This document shows, in pieces, positions 1-8,676 of a stretch of DNA of 64,000 bases (within the stretch, counting starts at the first letter, position 1; each line of letters opens with the position of its first letter). The notes beneath the pieces were generated by a model. It was not told the origin of the DNA, did not search any database, and worked only from the letters and a program-made list of their open reading frames with translations. Origin of the DNA: Microbacterium oxydans (lineage in GTDB: Bacteria; Actinomycetota; Actinomycetes; Actinomycetales; Microbacteriaceae); the NCBI RefSeq assembly GCF_026559675.1, contig NZ_CP092891.1, positions 682,001 through 746,000 of the forward strand. The letters run 5' to 3'. Both the position numbers and the translations under genes were made by a program.

Positions 1-1
1 C

Positions 2-1159
2 GCCTTCGGCAAGCAGGTCGCGAAGGCGCCCAAGGACGAGAAGGCCGCGCTCGTGGCGCAGGCGAAGGACCTCGCCGAGCGCGTGAAGCAGGCGCAGCAC
101 GCGGCGAACGAGGCTGCGGAAGCGGCATCCGCCGCGCTCGCCCGCATCGAGAACGTCGTGATCGACGGCGTTCCGGCCGGTGGGGAAGCCGACTTCGTCG
201 AACTGCGCCGCGTCGGAGACGTGCCCGCCTTCGACTTCGAGCCGAAGGATCACCTCGAGCTCGGGGAGCTCCTCGGAGCCATCGACATGGAGCGCGGGGC
301 CAAGGTGTCCGGCGCCCGCTTCTACTTCCTGCGCGGCATCGGGGCGCGTCTCGAGATCGCCCTCATGAACCTCGCCCTCGACAAGGCGCTGCAGAACGGC
401 TTCGTGCCTTTGATCACGCCGACGCTCGTGCGCCCCGAGATCATGCAGGGCACGGGCTTCCTCGGCGAGCACGCCGACGAGGTCTACCACCTCGACAAGG
501 ACGACGACCTCTACCTCGTCGGCACCAGCGAGGTCGCGCTCGCCGGGTACCACAAGGACGAGATCGTCGACCTCGCCGACGGCGCCCTCCGTTACGCCGG
601 CTGGTCGACCTGCTACCGCCGTGAGGCCGGGTCGCACGGCAAGGACACCCGCGGCATCATCCGCGTGCACCAGTTCAACAAGCTCGAGATGTTCGTCTAC
701 ACGACCGCGGAGGAAGCCGAAGCCGAGCACCTGCGCCTCGTCGCGCTGCAGGAGGAGATGCTCACCTCGCTCGGTCTCGCCTACCGCGTGATCGACGTCG
801 CCGCCGGCGACCTGGGGTCGAGCGCCGCCCGCAAGTACGACATCGAGGCCTGGGTCCCCACCCAGGGCGCGTTCCGCGAGCTCACCTCGACCTCGAACTG
901 CACGACCTACCAGGCGCGCCGCCTGGACGTGCGGCATCGCCCGGCCGTCGACCAGGCCGACACCGCCGCATCGGGGACGGCGAAGACGCAGCACGTCGCG
1001 ACGCTGAACGGCACCCTGGCGACCACGCGCTGGATCGTCGCGCTGCTCGAGACGCACCAGCAGGCGGACGGCTCGGTGCGCGTGCCCGAGGTGCTGCGCC
1101 CGTACCTCGGCGGTCTCGAAGTGATCCAGCCCCTCGCCGACGGGCGGGCTGCACGGTGA
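2..1159 (+). CDS. serS: seryl-tRNA synthetase, 5'-truncated
   Basis: Class II aminoacyl-tRNA synthetase that charges tRNA-Ser (and tRNA-Sec) with serine in the cytoplasm. The gene enters from the left edge: the reading frame is open from base 2, and the GTG at 53 is only an internal valine. About 385 residues are visible, starting inside the N-terminal coiled-coil arm ([14 protein letters not shown]) that grips the long variable arm of the tRNA. The class II core follows, with TRE-like motif 2 ([12 protein letters not shown]...RVHQFNK) and the motif 3 region ([15 protein letters not shown]...[16 protein letters not shown]). Its TGA overlaps the GTG start of the next gene by 4 nt, so the two are probably translationally coupled. 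A tRNA-Ser gene lies 860 bases downstream. Identification is secure; only the N-terminus is missing. Confidence 0.97.
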   Translation, partial: AFGKQVAKAPKDEKAALVAQAKDLAERVKQAQHAANEAAEAASAALARIENVVIDGVPAGGEADFVELRRVGDVPAFDFEPKDHLELGELLGAIDMERGAKVSGARFYFLRGIGARLEIALMNLALDKALQNGFVPLITPTLVRPEIMQGTGFLGEHADEVYHLDKDDDLYLVGTSEVALAGYHKDEIVDLADGALRYAGWSTCYRREAGSHGKDTRGIIRVHQFNKLEMFVYTTAEEAEAEHLRLVALQEEMLTSLGLAYRVIDVAAGDLGSSAARKYDIEAWVPTQGAFRELTSTSNCTTYQARRLDVRHRPAVDQADTAASGTAKTQHVATLNGTLATTRWIVALLETHQQADGSVRVPEVLRPYLGGLEVIQPLADGRAAR

Positions 1160-1977
1160 CGGCACCCTGGTTGGTCGGCCTCGACGTCGACGGCACGATC
1201 CTCCTGCAGGACGAGACCATGAGCCCCGGCGTGCCCGAGGCCATCGCGCGGGTGCGCGACGCCGGTCACATCGTCACGATCGCGACCGGACGCAGCTGGA
1301 TGGCGACGCGGCGCTACGTCGAGGAGCTCGGGCTGACCGCGGACTACGTGGTGTGCTCCAACGGTGCCGTGACGATGCGACGCTCGGGCGACGAGTGGGA
1401 GCGCTGGAACGTCGAGACCTTCGACCCGACGCCCGTGCTCGGCCTGCTGCGCGACCGACTGCCCGAAGCCCGGTACATGGTCGAGCTCGCTTCGGGGCAG
1501 CGACTGTTCACCGAGCAGCTCGACGACTGGACCCTGGACGGCGGTCGACAGGTCGACTTCGACGAGCTCGGCGCCCTGCCCGTCTCGCGCATCGTGGTCG
1601 TCTCCCCGGGGCACGACGAAGACGACTTCCACCGTCTGGTGGCGGATGCGGGTCTCAACGAGGTGTCGTACGCGATCGGCTGGACGGCCTGGCTCGACAT
1701 CGCGCCGCAGGGCGTCGACAAGGGCACCGCCCTGGAGCAGGTGCGCGTCGAGCTCGGTCTCGAAGAGGAGCGCATCCTCGTCGCCGGGGACGGCCGGAAC
1801 GACATCGGGATGTTCGGCTGGGCACGCTCGCTCGGCGGACGGGCCGTGTCGATGGGTCAGGCTCCCGACGAGGTGAAGGATGCCGCGGGCGAGGTCACCG
1901 CCGACGTCGAGGATGGCGGTCTGGCACAGGCGCTGGACACGCTTCCAGCACCTGCCCAGGTCAGCGCAGGAGAATAG
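1156..1977 (+). CDS. Cof-type HAD-IIB family phosphatase
   Basis: Haloacid dehalogenase-superfamily hydrolase of 273 residues, probably a sugar-phosphate or other small phosphoester phosphatase in the cytoplasm. The nucleophile motif DVDGT (D10, D12) sits at the N-terminus and the C-terminal metal-binding motif GDGRND near residue 212; the stretch between is the length of a IIB-type cap. The GTG start overlaps the serS stop (GTGA). Actinobacteria often carry such a HAD gene directly behind serS, but its substrate is not evident from sequence. Family assignment is firm; specificity is unknown. Confidence 0.9.
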   Translation: MTAPWLVGLDVDGTILLQDETMSPGVPEAIARVRDAGHIVTIATGRSWMATRRYVEELGLTADYVVCSNGAVTMRRSGDEWERWNVETFDPTPVLGLLRDRLPEARYMVELASGQRLFTEQLDDWTLDGGRQVDFDELGALPVSRIVVVSPGHDEDDFHRLVADAGLNEVSYAIGWTAWLDIAPQGVDKGTALEQVRVELGLEEERILVAGDGRNDIGMFGWARSLGGRAVSMGQAPDEVKDAAGEVTADVEDGGLAQALDTLPAPAQVSAGE

Positions 1978-2020
1978 AACTCGGCTAGACTCACGCCTTG
2001 TCGACAGATGCGTCTGTCGA

Positions 2021-2105
2021 GGAGGGTTGTCCGAGCGGCCGATGGAGCTGGTCTTGAAAACCAGTGGGCAGAGATGTCTCGTGGGTTCGAATCCCACACC
2101 CTCCG
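2021..2105 (+). tRNA. tRNA-Ser (anticodon UGA)
   Basis: An 85-nt class II tRNA. The acceptor stem pairs GGAGGGT with ACCCTCC, the anticodon stem CTGGT/ACCAG encloses loop CTTGAAA with TGA at 2055-2057, a long variable arm follows, and the T arm contains GGTTCGAATCC. It reads UCA (and by wobble other UCN) codons. CCA is not encoded after the discriminator G. It lies downstream of serS, the enzyme that charges it. Confidence 0.96.
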
Positions 2106-2155
2106 CATGCTGAGCACGGTGACCCCGCACCGGTGCTGAATCCGAAAGGGCCCGA

Positions 2156-3391
2156 GTGAGCGACAACACCCGACGCCGCCGCACCATCGCCCGACACGGT
2201 CAGCTGGGCACCCCGAACACGGTCAGCCAGCTGCTGAAGTTCATCGCGATCGGTCTGGCCGTCGTTCTCGTGAGCGGGTTCGGCGTCGGGCTGTACATCT
2301 ACTACGACCTCACCAGCACCGTGTCCGCGAACGCCGTCGAGCTCGAGGGCCAGCAGGCGGTGCCCCCGGACATCGGGGAGTACAAGGGCGGGTTCAATCT
2401 CGTCCTCACCGGTGTGGACACGTGCGAGGAGAAGTACAAGGATCTCTTCGGGGATCGCTGCACCGGGAGCGATTCCGAGGGCACGCTCAACGACGTGAAC
2501 CTGCTCGTGCACGTGTCCCAGGAGCCGCGTCGGATCACCGTCGTCAGCTTCCCGCGCGACCTCATGATCCCGATCCCGGAGTGCACCGACGACGAGGGCA
2601 ACAACCACTCGGCGATGAACAAGCAGCCGCTCAACGTCGCGTACACGGACGGCGGTCTGAACTGCGTCGTCAAGACGATCTCAGAGCTCACCGACCAGGA
2701 GGTACAGTTCGCGGCCTCCGTCACGTTCGGCGGCGTGATCGAGATCACCAACGCCATCGGCGGCGTCGACGTGTGTCTCGCCTCCCCCATCAAGGACCGC
2801 TACACCGGCCTCGACATGAGCGCGGGCACGCACACGATCCGCGGCCTGGAGGCGCTGCAGTTCCTCCGCACCCGTCACGGCGTCGGAGACGGCAGCGACC
2901 TCGGCCGCATCGGCAACCAGCAGCAGTACATGTCCAGCCTCGCCCGCAAGATGATCAGCGGAGAGGTGCTCGGCAACGTGCCGGTCATGCTCAAGCTCGC
3001 GAACACGGCGCTCAACAACCTCGAGGCGAGCACCTCGCTGGCGAACAACCCGATGACGCTCGTGCAGATCGCCCTCGCGGTGAAGTCGGTGCCGTTCGAG
3101 GACATCGTCTTCGTGCAGTACCCGACCGGAACCGACCCCGACGACCGCAACAAGGTGGTCCCGAACTACGACGCCGCCACGGCGCTGTGGGACGCGATCG
3201 AGGCCAACGCCCAACTGCAGATCACGCACCAGAACAACGGCAACGACGGTGTGGTCGTCAAGGAGCCGACGACGCCGACGACGGAGGCGACACCGGATCC
3301 CACGGCGACGCCGGACAACGTGGTCGCTCTCCCGGACTCGATCAAGGGAAACTCCGCGGCTCAGGAGACCTGCTCCAACGGCAACGGCTGA
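2156..3391 (+). CDS. LytR-CpsA-Psr (LCP) family cell-wall glycopolymer ligase
   Basis: Membrane-anchored phosphotransferase that moves polyprenyl-linked glycopolymers onto peptidoglycan on the outer face of the membrane. The 411-residue protein has a short basic cytoplasmic start, one transmembrane segment at about 26-49, and an extracellular LCP domain at about 80-270. That domain shows NDVNLLVHVS, SFPRD and FLRTRHGVGDGSDLGRIGNQQQ-like catalytic and lipid-phosphate-binding signatures. Several cysteines lie in the domain. The last 60 residues are a Thr/Pro-rich tail (TTPTTEATPDPTATPD), typical of a wall-spanning linker. Start GTG at 2156 is preceded by GAAAGG. The family is certain; the exact polymer is not. 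Confidence 0.9.
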   Translation: MSDNTRRRRTIARHGQLGTPNTVSQLLKFIAIGLAVVLVSGFGVGLYIYYDLTSTVSANAVELEGQQAVPPDIGEYKGGFNLVLTGVDTCEEKYKDLFGDRCTGSDSEGTLNDVNLLVHVSQEPRRITVVSFPRDLMIPIPECTDDEGNNHSAMNKQPLNVAYTDGGLNCVVKTISELTDQEVQFAASVTFGGVIEITNAIGGVDVCLASPIKDRYTGLDMSAGTHTIRGLEALQFLRTRHGVGDGSDLGRIGNQQQYMSSLARKMISGEVLGNVPVMLKLANTALNNLEASTSLANNPMTLVQIALAVKSVPFEDIVFVQYPTGTDPDDRNKVVPNYDAATALWDAIEANAQLQITHQNNGNDGVVVKEPTTPTTEATPDPTATPDNVVALPDSIKGNSAAQETCSNGNG

Positions 3392-3424
3392 GCCCTCGCC
3401 CCTCGGTGCGCAATCCGTTTGCGC

Positions 3425-3451
3425 GTTCTTGCAAGAACTTGCGCGTAAGCT
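3425..3451 (+). promoter_or_regulatory. LacI operator and -10 box of a leaderless promoter
   Basis: The palindrome TTCTTGCAAGAA (3426-3437) is followed by a further ACTTGCGCG. A -10-like TAAGCT at 3446-3451 lies only 6 nt before the ATG at 3458, so the mRNA probably starts at or next to the start codon. The octamer GTTCTTGC (3425-3432) recurs at 4538-4545 in front of the GH13 gene, so the adjacent LacI protein probably controls both. CTTGCA-type repeats are known as operators of Streptomyces maltose regulators. Confidence 0.6.
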
Positions 3452-3457
3452 GACCCC

Positions 3458-4462
3458 ATGTCGAAGCGACTCGCCGAGGTGGCGCGCAAGGTCGGTGTGA
3501 GTGAAGCCACGGTCAGCCGTGTGCTCAACGACAAGCCGGGAGTCTCCGATGCCACGCGGCAGGCGGTGCTGACGGCCCTCGACGTGCTCGGCTACGAGCG
3601 GCCGACGAAGCTGCGCGGCGAGCGGGCCCGTCTGGTGGGGCTGGTGCTCCCCGAGCTGCAGAACCCGATCTTCCCCGCCCTCGCCGAGATCGTCGGCGGC
3701 GCGCTCACCCAGAACGGCTACACGCCGCTGCTCTGCACGCAGAACGCGGGCGGCGTGACGGAGTCGGACTACGTCGACCTCCTCCTCGCGCAGCAGGTCT
3801 CCGGAGTGATCTTCCTCGGTGGGAACTACACGCAGGCGGATGCCGCGCACGAGCACTACGAGCGGCTGCGCCAGGTGAACCTGCCGACCGTGCTCGTGAA
3901 CGCCCGCGTGCCCGAGCTGCAGTTCGCGACGGTCTCGACCGACGACGCGGCCGCGGCCGAGCAGGCGGTGCTGCACGTGCATCAGCTCGGACATCGGCGC
4001 ATCGGGCTGCTGCTGGGGCCGGACGATCACGTCCCGTCGCAGCGCAAGCTCGAGTCCGCGCGTCGTCTGCTCGAGCAGCTCGGCGAGCCGCTCCCGGACG
4101 AGCTCGTGGTGCGCGGCATGTACTCGCTCGAATCGGGGCAGGCGGGCGCAGCACGCCTCTTCGCCGCCGGAGCCACGGCGATCGTGTGCGCGAGCGACCC
4201 GATGGCACTCGGCGCCGTGCGCGCCGCGCGCCGAGCGGGGCTGTCCGTGCCGGGCGACGTGAGCATCGTCGGGTTCGACGACTCGGCGCTGATGAGCTGC
4301 ACCGAGCCGCCGCTGACCACGGTGCGGCAGCCGATCGAGTCGATGGGTCGTGCCGTGATCGCGCTGCTGCTCGCGCAGATCGCCGGCACCTCCCGGCCGA
4401 GCGATGAGCTGCTCTTCGAGCCCGAGTTGGTGCTCCGGGCTTCGACGGGTCCACTGGCCTGA
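3458..4462 (+). CDS. LacI-family regulator of the glucoside island
   Basis: A 334-residue LacI/GalR-type repressor. The N-terminal helix-turn-helix and hinge helix occupy residues 3-60 (AEVARKVGVSEATVSRVLNDKPGVS), followed by a periplasmic-binding-protein-like sugar-sensing domain (VGLVLPELQNPIFPALAEI... VGFDDSALMSCTEPPLTTVRQP). It is directly upstream of a GH13 glucosidase and sugar importer on the same strand, which suggests a local repressor of maltose or alpha-glucoside uptake. Its own promoter carries a TTCTTGCAAGAA palindrome, consistent with autoregulation. The inducer is not deducible. Confidence 0.9.
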   Translation: MSKRLAEVARKVGVSEATVSRVLNDKPGVSDATRQAVLTALDVLGYERPTKLRGERARLVGLVLPELQNPIFPALAEIVGGALTQNGYTPLLCTQNAGGVTESDYVDLLLAQQVSGVIFLGGNYTQADAAHEHYERLRQVNLPTVLVNARVPELQFATVSTDDAAAAEQAVLHVHQLGHRRIGLLLGPDDHVPSQRKLESARRLLEQLGEPLPDELVVRGMYSLESGQAGAARLFAAGATAIVCASDPMALGAVRAARRAGLSVPGDVSIVGFDDSALMSCTEPPLTTVRQPIESMGRAVIALLLAQIAGTSRPSDELLFEPELVLRASTGPLA

Positions 4463-4537
4463 CCGGAGGCGCTCCGGCGCCACCACGGGCTCTTCTGCGC
4501 GCCCGCAAGTCATCGCAAATTTCCAACAATCTGTTTA

Positions 4538-4570
4538 GTTCTTGCGTGAAGCACGCGGAAAAGCTACATT
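4538..4570 (+). promoter_or_regulatory. promoter/operator of the GH13-ABC importer operon
   Basis: A -35 TTGCGT (4542-4547) and a -10 TACATT (4565-4570) are separated by 17 nt. The octamer GTTCTTGC, also present in the LacI promoter, covers the -35 box, and GCGTG-aag-CACGC forms a short inverted repeat just after it. Repressor binding here would block the operon. Confidence 0.55.
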
Positions 4571-4601
4571 CGACTCATCGCCACCGACGACGAGGAGTTC
4601 C

Positions 4602-6296
4602 GTGGACACTGAAGTTCTGCGCAGCGCGGCACCTGCCCGCACCCTGACCATGCCCGTGGGCGAGGGGTGGTGGCGCACGGCCGTCATCTACCAGGTGTAC
4701 GTGCGCAGCTTCGCGGACGGCAACGGCGACGGCATCGGCGATCTCGCGGGTGTGCGCTCGCGCCTCGGCTACCTCAAGAGCCTCGGGGTCGATGCGCTCT
4801 GGTTCACGCCGTGGTACCAGAGCCCGCTCGCCGACGGCGGCTACGACGTGCAGGACTACCGGCGGATCGACCCGCGCTTCGGCACGCTCGAAGAGGCCGA
4901 GCAGCTGATCGCGGAGGCGCTCGAGCTCGGCATCCGCACGATCGTCGACATCGTGCCGAACCACATCTCCGACCAGCACGAATGGTTCCAGCAGGCGCTG
5001 GCCGCGGGCCCGGGCAGCGCCGAACGCGAGCGCTTCTGGTTCCACCCCGGTCGTGGCGCTGACGGATCCGGGATCCCCACCAACTGGGTCTCCAGCTTCC
5101 AGGGCGAGACGTGGACGCGCACGCAGAACCCCGACGGGACACCCGGTGAGTGGTACCTGCACCTGTTCACCCCCGAGCAGCCTGACCTCAACTGGAACCA
5201 CGCCGACGTGCGCCGCGAGCACGAAGACGTCCTGCGGTTCTGGTTCGACCGCGGCGTCGCGGGCGTCCGCATCGACTCCGCCGCGCTCCCGGTCAAGGAC
5301 CCGGCGCTGCCCGACCTCCCCGCCGGCAGCGCTCCGACGGTCGGGCACCCGCACATCGACCGCGACGAGCTGCACGACATCTACCGGGACTGGCGCGCGG
5401 TCGCCGACGAGTACGACGGCGAACGGGTGCTCGTCGGCGAGGTCTGGCTCGACGACGCCGAGCGCTTCGCCCGCTACCTGCGGCCGGGGGAGATGCACAC
5501 CGCCTTCAACTTCGGGTTCATGACGCAGCCGTGGAGCGCGCAGGCGATGCGCGACTCCATCACCCGCACGCTCGCCGAGCACGAGCCGGTCGGAGCCCCG
5601 GCCACGTGGGTGCTCTCCAACCACGACGTGACCCGTCCGGCGACGCGCTACGGGCAGGCGGACTCCTCGTTCGCCTTCGAGCGCAAGCGCTTCGGCACCG
5701 CGACCGACGTCGAACGGGGATCCCGCCGCGCACGGGCCGCGGCCCTGCTCGTGGCCGCCCTCCCCGGAAGCCTCTACATCTACCAGGGCGACGAGCTCGG
5801 ACTCCCCGAGGTCGAGCTTCCGCTCGACGTGATCGAGGATCCGATGCACTTCCGCTCCGGCGGCGTCGACCCCGGACGGGACGGATGCCGGGTGCCGCTG
5901 CCGTGGGCGGGGGAGGCGAGCCCCTACGGCTTCGGCGGGACACCCTGGCTCCCGCAGCCCGGCGACTGGGCGGCGCTCGCGGTCGAGGCGCAGGACGCCG
6001 ACCCCGGCTCGACGCTGAACCTCTATCGTGCGGCGATCGCCCTGCGCCGACGCATCGACGACCTCGCCGGAAGCGACCTCGAGTGGCTCGAGCTCGGAGC
6101 CGACGTCCTCGCGTTCCGGCGCGGCGACGGCACCGTCAGCATCACCAACCTCGGCGCGGTGCCGGTCCCGCTGCCCGCGCACCATGAGGTCCTGCTCGCC
6201 AGCACTCTCCTCGACGGCGGCGCACTGCCCCCCGACTCCACAGCCTGGCTCGCCCTCCGAGCCGTTTCCGGGCGCTCCCCGCGAGCGCAGAAGTAG
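4602..6296 (+). CDS. GH13 alpha-glucosidase (alpha-amylase family)
   Basis: Cytoplasmic glycoside hydrolase family 13 enzyme, most likely an alpha-glucosidase acting on imported malto- or isomalto-oligosaccharides. From GTG 4602 it has 564 residues and no signal peptide. The (beta/alpha)8 barrel shows VYVRSFADGNGDGIGDLAG, the nucleophile D225 in GVRIDSA, acid/base E280 in LVGEVW and transition-state D342 in LSNHDVTRP; a small C-terminal beta domain follows. I prefer 4602 because GAGGAG lies just upstream and an in-frame GTG at 4542 falls inside the promoter. The following binding-protein and permease genes fit uptake plus intracellular hydrolysis. The GH13 call is firm, bond specificity inferred. 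Confidence 0.9.
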   Translation: MDTEVLRSAAPARTLTMPVGEGWWRTAVIYQVYVRSFADGNGDGIGDLAGVRSRLGYLKSLGVDALWFTPWYQSPLADGGYDVQDYRRIDPRFGTLEEAEQLIAEALELGIRTIVDIVPNHISDQHEWFQQALAAGPGSAERERFWFHPGRGADGSGIPTNWVSSFQGETWTRTQNPDGTPGEWYLHLFTPEQPDLNWNHADVRREHEDVLRFWFDRGVAGVRIDSAALPVKDPALPDLPAGSAPTVGHPHIDRDELHDIYRDWRAVADEYDGERVLVGEVWLDDAERFARYLRPGEMHTAFNFGFMTQPWSAQAMRDSITRTLAEHEPVGAPATWVLSNHDVTRPATRYGQADSSFAFERKRFGTATDVERGSRRARAAALLVAALPGSLYIYQGDELGLPEVELPLDVIEDPMHFRSGGVDPGRDGCRVPLPWAGEASPYGFGGTPWLPQPGDWAALAVEAQDADPGSTLNLYRAAIALRRRIDDLAGSDLEWLELGADVLAFRRGDGTVSITNLGAVPVPLPAHHEVLLASTLLDGGALPPDSTAWLALRAVSGRSPRAQK

Positions 6297-6336
6297 CCCT
6301 GCACCACCCGATCAGCACCACATGGAAGGACAGACA

Positions 6337-7704
6337 ATGAAGTCACCAACGAAAGCCCTGGTCGCCGGGGTCGCCGTGCTCGCCACGGTCGGCGCCCTCG
6401 CCGGCTGCACGTCGAGCGGCGATGACAGCGCCGACGGCAAGACCGAGCTGCGCGTCGCCACGTTCCCGCCGGGAGCCGACGCGGCGGCCTACGAGGCGTT
6501 CGCCGCCCAGGAGAAGCAGTTCGAGAAGGAGAACCCCGACATCGACATCATCGGTGTCGAGTACGAGTGGGAGGGCCCGACCTTCGCGGTGCAGCTCGCC
6601 GGCGGCAGCCTGCCCGACGTGTTCACCGTGCCGTTCACCGACTCCAAGACGCTGCTCGAGAACGGGCAGCTGATGGACGTGACCGACGCCATCGAGAAGC
6701 TCGGGTACACCGACAAGTTCAACCCGATCATCCTCGACGGGGTCACCGGCTCCGACGGGAAGATCTACGGGTTCCCGCGCCAGGCCTACGCGGCAGCGCT
6801 GCACTACAACCGCGACCTGTTCGAGGCGGCGGGGCTCGACCCCGACAACCCGCCGCAGACGTGGGACGAGATCCGCACGGCCGCGAAGGCGATCACGGAC
6901 GCGACGGGCAAGGCCGGCTACGCGCAGATGGCGATCAACAACACGGGCGGGTGGCAGCTCACCTCGCAGACCGTGGCCCGCGGCGGTCGCACGCAGACCG
7001 ACAACGGCGACGGCACGGCCGAGTCGACGATCGACAACGACGCCACCAAGGCCGCGCTGCAGTTCCTGCACGACGTGAAGTGGGAGGACAAGTCCTTCGG
7101 CTCCAAGGTCGACCTCGACTGGGGCACGATCAACCAGGAGTTCGCGGCCGGCAACATCGGCATGTACACGTCGGGTTCCGACATCTACACCGCACTGGTG
7201 CGCGACTTCGGCATGGACTCGTCGATCTACGGCATGACCGTCGTGCCGATGGACGGCGACGACCCCGGCACGCTCGGCGGCGGTGACATCGCGGTGATCA
7301 GCCCGACCGTCGACGAGGCCACCAAGGCGGCGGCCGTCACCTGGATCGACTGGTACTACATGCAGAAGCTGATGGACAAGGACGCCGCCGTCCTCGACGC
7401 CAAGACCCTGAACGAGTCGGGTCAGGCCGTCGGCACGCCGCTGCTCCCGGTGCTCAGCCGCGAGCTGTACGACGAGTCGCAGGAGTGGATCGCCGACTAC
7501 ATCAACGTCCCGGTCGAGCAGATGGCGCCGTTCAGCGACCGCATCTGGGACCAGACGCCGGTGGGCGAGCCGAAGGTGAAGACCCAGGAGGTCTACGCGC
7601 TCCTCGACACCGTGGTGCAGAAGGTGCTCACCGATCAGAACGCCGACATCGACGCTCTGCTCGCCCAGGCGCAGACCGATGCGCAGGCGAAGCTCGACGA
7701 GTAA
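6337..7704 (+). CDS. sugar ABC transporter substrate-binding lipoprotein
   Basis: A 455-residue family 1 (MalE-type) solute-binding lipoprotein on the outer face of the membrane. The N-terminus is a type II signal peptide with lipobox LAGC, lipidated at C24. The mature region carries typical motifs (KTELRVATFPPG, QLAGGSLPDVFTVPF, WDEIRTAAKAI, GGGDIAVISPTVDEATKAAAVTWIDW). ATG 6337 is chosen for its GGAAGGA ribosome site and the signal peptide; the frame is open further upstream but without a plausible start. It follows the GH13 gene and is followed by two permeases 6 nt and beyond. The likely ligand is an alpha-glucoside, by context only. Confidence 0.93.
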   Translation: MKSPTKALVAGVAVLATVGALAGCTSSGDDSADGKTELRVATFPPGADAAAYEAFAAQEKQFEKENPDIDIIGVEYEWEGPTFAVQLAGGSLPDVFTVPFTDSKTLLENGQLMDVTDAIEKLGYTDKFNPIILDGVTGSDGKIYGFPRQAYAAALHYNRDLFEAAGLDPDNPPQTWDEIRTAAKAITDATGKAGYAQMAINNTGGWQLTSQTVARGGRTQTDNGDGTAESTIDNDATKAALQFLHDVKWEDKSFGSKVDLDWGTINQEFAAGNIGMYTSGSDIYTALVRDFGMDSSIYGMTVVPMDGDDPGTLGGGDIAVISPTVDEATKAAAVTWIDWYYMQKLMDKDAAVLDAKTLNESGQAVGTPLLPVLSRELYDESQEWIADYINVPVEQMAPFSDRIWDQTPVGEPKVKTQEVYALLDTVVQKVLTDQNADIDALLAQAQTDAQAKLDE

Positions 7705-7710
7705 CACTTC

Positions 7711-8676
7711 ATGACGATGACGCTCTCCGAGCAGCGGGCGGCGGTGGAGGACTCTCCGCCGCCCGCTGTGCGCCGTTCCCGCCGCCGCTCACCGCTCACG
7801 TGGTTCCGCGGCGGCGGGCTCGCGAACCTCCTGTTCGTGCTCCCCATGCTGTTCGTGTTCGTGTTCTTCTCCTGGTCGCCGATCGTGCAGTCGGTGATCA
7901 TGAGCCTGCAGAAGACCAACCTGATCGTCTCCGAGTGGGTCGGATTCGACAACTACCTCGCCGTGATCGGCGACCCCGAGCTCGGCCGCGCCGTGATCAA
8001 CACGCTGTGGTTCGCCGTGCTCGCCCTGCTCTTCGGGTTCCCGCTGCCGCTGCTGATGGCCGTGCTGATGAGCGAGGTGCGTCGCGGCAAGGGCATCTAC
8101 TCCGCGCTCGCGTACCTCCCGGTCGTGATCCCGCCCGTGGTCGCGGTGCTGCTGTGGAAGTTCTTCTACAGTGCCGATCCGTCCGGTGTGTTCAACACGG
8201 TGCTCGGATTCGTCGGCATCCCCCCGCAGCCGTGGATCCAGGACGCCGTGCAGGCCATGCCCTCGCTCGTGCTCGAGGCCACCTGGGCGGGTGCGGGAGG
8301 ATCGATCATCATCTACCTCGCGGCCCTCCTCGGCGTCCCGCCCGAGCTGTACGACGCGGCGGAGGTCGACGGCGCCGGCATCTGGAAGAAGGTCTGGCAC
8401 GTCACGCTGCCGCAGCTGCGCGGGATCCTCTTCATCATGCTGATCCTGCAGGTCATCGCGACCGCGCAGGTCTTCCTCGAACCGTTCCTGTTCACCGGCG
8501 GCGGCCCTGCCGGCGCGACCAAGACCGTGCTGCTGTACATCTACGACAAGGCCTTCCGCAACAGTCTGGGCGGCGACTACGGCGAGGCGACGGCCGTCTC
8601 GGTGCTGCTCGCGATCGTCCTCGCCCTGCTCTCCTGGCTGTACTTCAAGCTGACCGACCGTTGGAGCACGACGTGA
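7711..8676 (+). CDS. sugar ABC transporter permease, MalF type
   Basis: Inner-membrane channel subunit of 321 residues with six predicted transmembrane segments, beginning near residue 35 (LANLLFVLPMLFVFVFFSW). The EAA loop that docks onto the ATPase is near residue 213 (YDAAEVDGAGIWKKVWHVTLPQ). It pairs with the next gene as a heterodimer and receives sugar from the upstream lipoprotein. Only 6 nt separate it from the binding protein, and its stop overlaps the next start, so these genes form one transcript. No ATP-binding subunit is encoded here. Confidence 0.93.
   Translation: MTMTLSEQRAAVEDSPPPAVRRSRRRSPLTWFRGGGLANLLFVLPMLFVFVFFSWSPIVQSVIMSLQKTNLIVSEWVGFDNYLAVIGDPELGRAVINTLWFAVLALLFGFPLPLLMAVLMSEVRRGKGIYSALAYLPVVIPPVVAVLLWKFFYSADPSGVFNTVLGFVGIPPQPWIQDAVQAMPSLVLEATWAGAGGSIIIYLAALLGVPPELYDAAEVDGAGIWKKVWHVTLPQLRGILFIMLILQVIATAQVFLEPFLFTGGGPAGATKTVLLYIYDKAFRNSLGGDYGEATAVSVLLAIVLALLSWLYFKLTDRWSTT

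Noticed and set aside
53..55. GTG 53 as serS start
   Set aside because: The frame is open to the window edge and matches the serS N-terminal arm.
1857..2187. Minus-strand frames containing GFEPTRHLCPLVF and similar
   Set aside because: They are complements of tRNA-Ser(UGA), not proteins.
4542..4601. Earlier GTG start for the GH13 gene
   Set aside because: Lies on the -35/operator of its own promoter; GTG 4602 has GAGGAG.
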